From Nocardioides sp. GY 10113 (GTDB lineage Bacteria > Actinomycetota > Actinomycetes > Propionibacteriales > Nocardioidaceae), in NCBI RefSeq assembly GCF_004919105.1, contig NZ_STGK01000017.1, positions 1-64,000 on the forward strand: a stretch of DNA of 64,000 bases. The letters run 5' to 3'. This document shows, piece after piece, positions 60,574 through 64,000 of this stretch. Both the position numbers and the translations under genes were made by a program. The notes below the pieces were generated by a model. It did not search any database. It saw only the letters and a program-made list of their open reading frames with translations, and was not told the origin of the DNA. Each line of letters opens with the position of its first letter. Position 1 is the stretch's first letter.

Positions 60574-60947
60574 CTCCGCGGGAGCCCGGGCAGGACCGGC
60601 TGCCGTTCGACGTCGCGCCCCCGGTCGATCCCGTTCCCGCGCCGCGCCGCGCCGTTCGGGCGGCGGCCCCGGCCCGTGGGGCCGACCTGGTGCGCCACCT
60701 CGTGGTGGGCGACGGTCTCGCCTCGCGTGGCTGGCCGGCCGGCACCGAGCTGCTGATCGACCCGCGCCGGCGCCCGCGGCGAGGGGAGCCGGCCCTCGCG
60801 CGCGTCACCGAACGCGACGTGGTCGGCGTCTTCGACCTCGAGCTCGGGCGGGCCGCGCTGCGCACCGACCGCGGGTCGGTGTGGCTCACGTCCGCGGCGC
60901 AGATCGTCGGCGCCGTGGTGCTCGCGGCGCCGCCGCTGGCGGTCTGA
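60564..60947 (+). CDS. LexA/S24-fold-like protein lacking catalytic residues, upstream of Wadjet
   Basis: The product is 127 residues. After a Pro/Ala/Arg-rich stretch (1-40) the sequence follows the S24 peptidase pattern: VVGDGLASRGWPAGTELLID (about 47-66), PRRGEPALARV, then GRAALRTDRGSVWLTSAAQI and IVGAVV. In active LexA/UmuD-type proteins the first block contains GDSM with the nucleophilic Ser; here it is GDGL (49-52), and no Lys occupies the dyad position, so it should be proteolytically inactive. Similarity was judged by eye. An SOS box covers its start. jetA begins 139 bp downstream on the same strand, so it could be a regulator or accessory of the Wadjet operon, or an unrelated neighbour. 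Confidence 0.55.
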   Translation: MRSSPREPGQDRLPFDVAPPVDPVPAPRRAVRAAAPARGADLVRHLVVGDGLASRGWPAGTELLIDPRRRPRRGEPALARVTERDVVGVFDLELGRAALRTDRGSVWLTSAAQIVGAVVLAAPPLAV

Positions 60948-61086
60948 GCCGGTCCCCGGGCCGCGGCGACACGCCGGCGCCGGCGCCGGTAACAGGGTGC
61001 GCCTCCACGGGGTGGCGGACCCCTTTGAGACACTTGCCGACCGTGCGCCGTCAGGAGGGTCGGCGCGGCAGAGCCGAGGACGGTGG

Positions 61087-62619
61087 ATGAGCGAGATCGC
61101 GGCGGAGCTGGCGCGCGTCGAGGACGCCTTCGCCCAGCCGACCCTGACCCTGCTCCACCAGCGCCAGGCGCCCGTGGTGATCACCCTCTTCCGGGCCGCG
61201 TTCGGGCGCAACAACACCCCGATCCCGACCGCGCGGCTGCACACCCAGGTCGAGGAGCACCTGGCCGCGATGCGGCGTACCGGGCGGGACGAGGTGCCCA
61301 GCGGCACCGGCCGCGACCTGTGCCAGCGCTGGATGCGCGGACAGTGGCTGGTCCGCTCGCTGGACCCCGCCGGCAACGAGGTCTACACGCTCACCTCGCA
61401 CGCACAGCAGGCGCTGGAGCTGGTGAAGAACCTGACCCGCGACCGGGCCACGCTCAGCGAGCACCGGATCGCCACCATCCTGGGCACCGTCCGCCGGTTC
61501 AACGCGGAGGCGAACCCGGACCGCACCGCCCGGGTCACCATCCTCAACGACGAGATCGCGCGGCTGAAGGCCGAGCGCGACCGGCTCGTCGACGGCGCCG
61601 AGATGGTCGGCGCCACCGAGGACTACATGTCCGAGGGGTTCACCGAGCTGCTCTCGCTCATCTCCGCGCTGCCGAGCGACTTCGCGCGGGTCGAGGAGCG
61701 GTTCGCCCAGATCCGCGGCGAGATCCTGGCCGCCTTCCGGGGTGAGGACCGGCCGGCCGGTGAGGTCATCGACGAGTACCTGGCGCGCGCCGACGCCCTG
61801 ATGACCGCGACCCACGAGGGGCGTGCCTTCGAGGGCGCCTTCGCGCTGCTGCGCGACGACGCGCTGGTCGGCCGGCTGCGCGAGGACCTCGGAGCCCTGC
61901 TGGACCACCCGCTCTCCGACGGCATCCTCGGCGAGGCCGAGCGCGCCGAGCTGCGGGGGACCGTGAAGCTGGTCCGCGACGGCCTGGACCGGGTGCTGAC
62001 CCAGCGCTCGCGGGTGACCGCGACGCTCAAGGAGTACATCGTCTCCCACGACGCGGCCCGCGACCGGGAGCTGGAGCAGACGCTGCGGCAGGTCGAGTCC
62101 GAGCTCATGACGTGGATGGCGACCACCGGCCCGCGGGCCACCCACGACGTGCCGCTGCTGCCGTCGCGCGCGGGGGTGGAGCACTTCCGTGAGCGTTTCT
62201 ACGATCCCGCTGACGACGTGCTGCCCGAGCGGATCGTGCCGAACGTGGCCGACGCCGCCCCGACCGTCTCGCTCGACGCGCTCAAGGCCCAGGGCGGTCC
62301 GCAGCTGGGCCCGTTGCGCGAGCGGCTGGACGAGGCTCTGGCGGCGCTGCTGCCGGCGGGAACCTTGGGCGAGCTCTTCGGCTCGCTGGAGCCCGCGCTG
62401 CGGCGGCCCGTGGAGATCCTCGGCCTCCTCCACCTCGCCGCGGGTCGCGGCTGGGAGGCCGAACGCGCCACCGAGCGGTTCTCGGCGGTCCGGCCCGACG
62501 GATCGCGCCGCGAGTTCGCGGTGCCCCGGCTGCCGCTGCCCGACCCTGACCTTCCCGGCGGGCCCGACCAGCCCGGCCGCAGCCACCCGATCCACCTGGA
62601 GAGCGAGACCCGAGCATGA
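61087..62619 (+). CDS. jetA: Wadjet anti-plasmid system protein JetA (DUF3375)
   Basis: The 510-residue protein matches DUF3375, the MukF-like kleisin subunit JetA. An N-terminal winged-helix region (about 1-110: LTLLHQRQAPVVITLFRAAF, TARLHTQVEEHL) is followed by long coiled helices (about 140-380) and a C-terminal region with FYDPADDVLPERI. In Wadjet, JetABC form an SMC-like motor that extrudes DNA loops and JetD cuts small circular plasmids. ATG 61087 has GAGGA 6 nt upstream. The stop overlaps jetB (ATGA), so the operon is coupled. The 139-bp upstream gap has no clear promoter; read-through from the SOS-box gene is possible. Confidence 0.92.
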   Translation: MSEIAAELARVEDAFAQPTLTLLHQRQAPVVITLFRAAFGRNNTPIPTARLHTQVEEHLAAMRRTGRDEVPSGTGRDLCQRWMRGQWLVRSLDPAGNEVYTLTSHAQQALELVKNLTRDRATLSEHRIATILGTVRRFNAEANPDRTARVTILNDEIARLKAERDRLVDGAEMVGATEDYMSEGFTELLSLISALPSDFARVEERFAQIRGEILAAFRGEDRPAGEVIDEYLARADALMTATHEGRAFEGAFALLRDDALVGRLREDLGALLDHPLSDGILGEAERAELRGTVKLVRDGLDRVLTQRSRVTATLKEYIVSHDAARDRELEQTLRQVESELMTWMATTGPRATHDVPLLPSRAGVEHFRERFYDPADDVLPERIVPNVADAAPTVSLDALKAQGGPQLGPLRERLDEALAALLPAGTLGELFGSLEPALRRPVEILGLLHLAAGRGWEAERATERFSAVRPDGSRREFAVPRLPLPDPDLPGGPDQPGRSHPIHLESETRA

Positions 62620-63434
62620 GCGCCGAGACCGACCTGGCCGCGGAGTCCCCGTTGACGCACGACGTCGCGGACCAGGACCTCGACCAGGACCTCGACCCGG
62701 CCGGGGACCAGGTGGGTGATCCGGTCGCGGACGACCTGATCGACGAGCGGTCCGTCTCGCTCTGGGAGGGCGACGAGGGCGGCCTGGAGTACGGCCAGCG
62801 CCACGCCCTGGTCACACTGCTCAAGCAGCGGTTCATCAGCGCCCGCACGCACCCGCGCGACTGGCGGGTGCTCGTCGAGCACGAACGCGTGCTCCGCGGG
62901 CGCCTCAACGACCTCTTCCTCGACCTGCAGATCGATCGCGAGCGCGAGGTGGCGTGGAAGCGCCAGGCCACCTCCGAGACGGGCAGCCGCTTCCCGACCC
63001 TGCTGTACGACGCCGCGTGGTCGCGCGAGGAGACGCTGGTCCTGGTGCACCTGCGCGACCGGCTGCGCGCCGGGGTCGCCGGCGGCGACGCCCGGGTCTT
63101 CATCGACCGCGACGACATCGTCGACCACGTCGCGAGCTTCCGGCCGCCGCACGCCACCGACGAGGCGGGCGACGAGAAGCGCGCCCGCAACGCGGTGCTG
63201 AGCGTGATGAAGGCCGGACTGCTGATCCCGACCGCTGCCGAGGACCGGTTCGAGATCAGCGAGGCGGTCGAGCCGTTGCTGCCGCTCGAGCTGCTCGCCG
63301 AGCTGCTCGCGGCGCTGCAGCGAGCCAACGGCACCGCACAGCCGGCGGCCGAGGAGGCCGACGTCGAGCTGTTCGGGGACGGGGACGGCGGCACGGAGGG
63401 GCGCGCCGCGGAGCACCAGGGGGAGCGAGCATGA
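62616..63434 (+). CDS. jetB: Wadjet anti-plasmid system protein JetB (DUF4194)
   Basis: This 272-residue protein is the MukE-like subunit (DUF4194) that bridges the kleisin and ATPase. An acidic, Asp-rich N-terminus (about 1-50, with DQDLDQDLDP) precedes tandem winged-helix domains: RHALVTLLKQRFISARTHPRDW, LNDLFLDLQIDREREVAWKRQA (read in parts) and NAVLSVMKAGLLIPTAAEDRFEIS. The C-terminal ~35 residues are a low-complexity acidic tail. ATG and stop overlap the neighbours by ATGA at both ends, indicating tight coupling with jetA and jetC. Confidence 0.92.
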   Translation: MSAETDLAAESPLTHDVADQDLDQDLDPAGDQVGDPVADDLIDERSVSLWEGDEGGLEYGQRHALVTLLKQRFISARTHPRDWRVLVEHERVLRGRLNDLFLDLQIDREREVAWKRQATSETGSRFPTLLYDAAWSREETLVLVHLRDRLRAGVAGGDARVFIDRDDIVDHVASFRPPHATDEAGDEKRARNAVLSVMKAGLLIPTAAEDRFEISEAVEPLLPLELLAELLAALQRANGTAQPAAEEADVELFGDGDGGTEGRAAEHQGERA

Positions 63435-64000
63435 GCATCGACCAGAGCGAGGGGCGCTCCGAGGGGATCGCCGAGGACCTCGAGGCGTTCGTCGACGACG
63501 GCTCCCTCGAGGGCCTCTTCGACCGCCGCGAGGTGGCGCTGCCCGAGGACGGCACGGTGCAGTGGCGCGCGGCGCTGCTGCAGCTGGTCAACTGGGGTGG
63601 CTTCGGCGGCCTCACCACCGTGCCGCTGCGCGGTGACGCGATCATGATGTCGGGTGCCTCCGGCGTCGGGAAGTCGACGGTCCTCGACGCCTACACGGCG
63701 CTGATGATGACCTCCGACACCAAGTTCAACGGCGCCTCGAACGACGCCGTCGCGGGCCGTGCCCGCAGCGCCGGGCAGCGCAACCTGCTCTCCTACCTGC
63801 GCGGTGCGGTCGACGTGGTCGACGACCCCCGCACCGGACGGCCGGTGGAGAAGCTGCTGCGGGGCAAGGGCGCCGACACCTGGGGCGCGGTCGCGATGAC
63901 GTTCGTCAACGACCAGGGCGGGCGGTTCACCGCCCTGCGCACCTACTACGTGCCGCGCCGGGCGACCCGCTCCGCGGAGGTCCAGATGCAGCTGGCCACG
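63431..64000 (+). CDS. jetC: Wadjet anti-plasmid system ATPase JetC (5' part, cut by window end)
   Basis: The first 190 residues are present and the frame runs off the window. The Walker A motif is SGASGVGKST (about 75-84), preceded by QLVNWGGFGGLTTVPL, the usual start of JetC/SbcC-like SMC ATPases. FNGASNDAVAGRARSAGQRN and SYLRGAVDVVDD follow, typical of this family. JetC drives DNA loop extrusion with JetA and JetB. The rest of the coiled-coil ATPase and the JetD nuclease gene should lie just beyond 64000. The start overlaps the jetB stop (ATGA). Confidence 0.93.
   Translation, partial: MSIDQSEGRSEGIAEDLEAFVDDGSLEGLFDRREVALPEDGTVQWRAALLQLVNWGGFGGLTTVPLRGDAIMMSGASGVGKSTVLDAYTALMMTSDTKFNGASNDAVAGRARSAGQRNLLSYLRGAVDVVDDPRTGRPVEKLLRGKGADTWGAVAMTFVNDQGGRFTALRTYYVPRRATRSAEVQMQLAT

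Overview
The window reads as a chromosomal segment of a high-GC actinobacterium, most likely Nocardioides or a close relative (Nocardioidaceae). The basis is the strongly G/C-ending codon use, the many GTG starts, and gene neighbourhoods typical of Actinobacteria: sigA - DUF7455 - topoisomerase IV B ... topoisomerase IV A - GNAT/acyl-CoA synthetase - DUF5998, and panB - nadE - glnA2 - glnE. Genus is inferred from memory of such neighbourhoods, not from a search. I saw no tRNA, rRNA, CRISPR array, insertion sequence or prophage.

Layout. 1-4.8 kb: RNase P RNA (minus strand), a small TPR protein, a 73-bp tandem palindrome array, and a three-gene ATP-grasp / alpha-E / transglutaminase-like operon. 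4.8-10.2 kb: small proteins, a zinc alcohol dehydrogenase preceded by a coupled 19-codon ORF, a HhH-GPD glycosylase-like protein, the primary sigma factor, a DMT transporter and a DUF7455 zinc-ribbon protein. 10.5-19.9 kb: both subunits of a second type IIA topoisomerase flanking purT, a beta-carbonic anhydrase and an LprG/P55-like lipoprotein-exporter pair. 20-33 kb: a Pat-type acetyltransferase, DUF5998, a phosphodiesterase, thymidine kinase, M3 peptidase, a PQQ-type sugar dehydrogenase, panB, a VOC protein, nadE and an MFS transporter. 34-38.4 kb: a siderophore uptake cluster with two IdeR/DtxR-type iron boxes. 38.4-47 kb: a lipoprotein, glnA2, a decayed amidotransferase fragment, glnE, a glutathionyl-hydroquinone reductase-like protein and a DEAD-box helicase with a long leader. 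47-60.5 kb: lipid and acyl-CoA genes (acyl-CoA dehydrogenase, MpaB-like oxygenase with TetR, carboxyltransferase, KAS III, SDR, a dihydrodipicolinate-reductase-like enzyme with a KstR-like operator), a PAS plus soluble chemoreceptor pair, a 5'-3' exonuclease and stress proteins. 60.5-64 kb: jetA, jetB and the start of jetC of a Wadjet anti-plasmid system cut off by the window edge, preceded by a small gene that looks like an inactive LexA/S24-fold protein and carries a near-perfect SOS box over its start codon.

The strongest non-gene signals are: two tandem arrays (periods exactly 73 and 72 bp) of a related 46-bp palindrome; other intergenic repeat families; a recurrent TANNNT - 6 nt - start codon arrangement implying many leaderless mRNAs; and two genes whose only reasonable start appears to be ATC. 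The most system-like novelty is the SOS-box / LexA-fold gene beside Wadjet.
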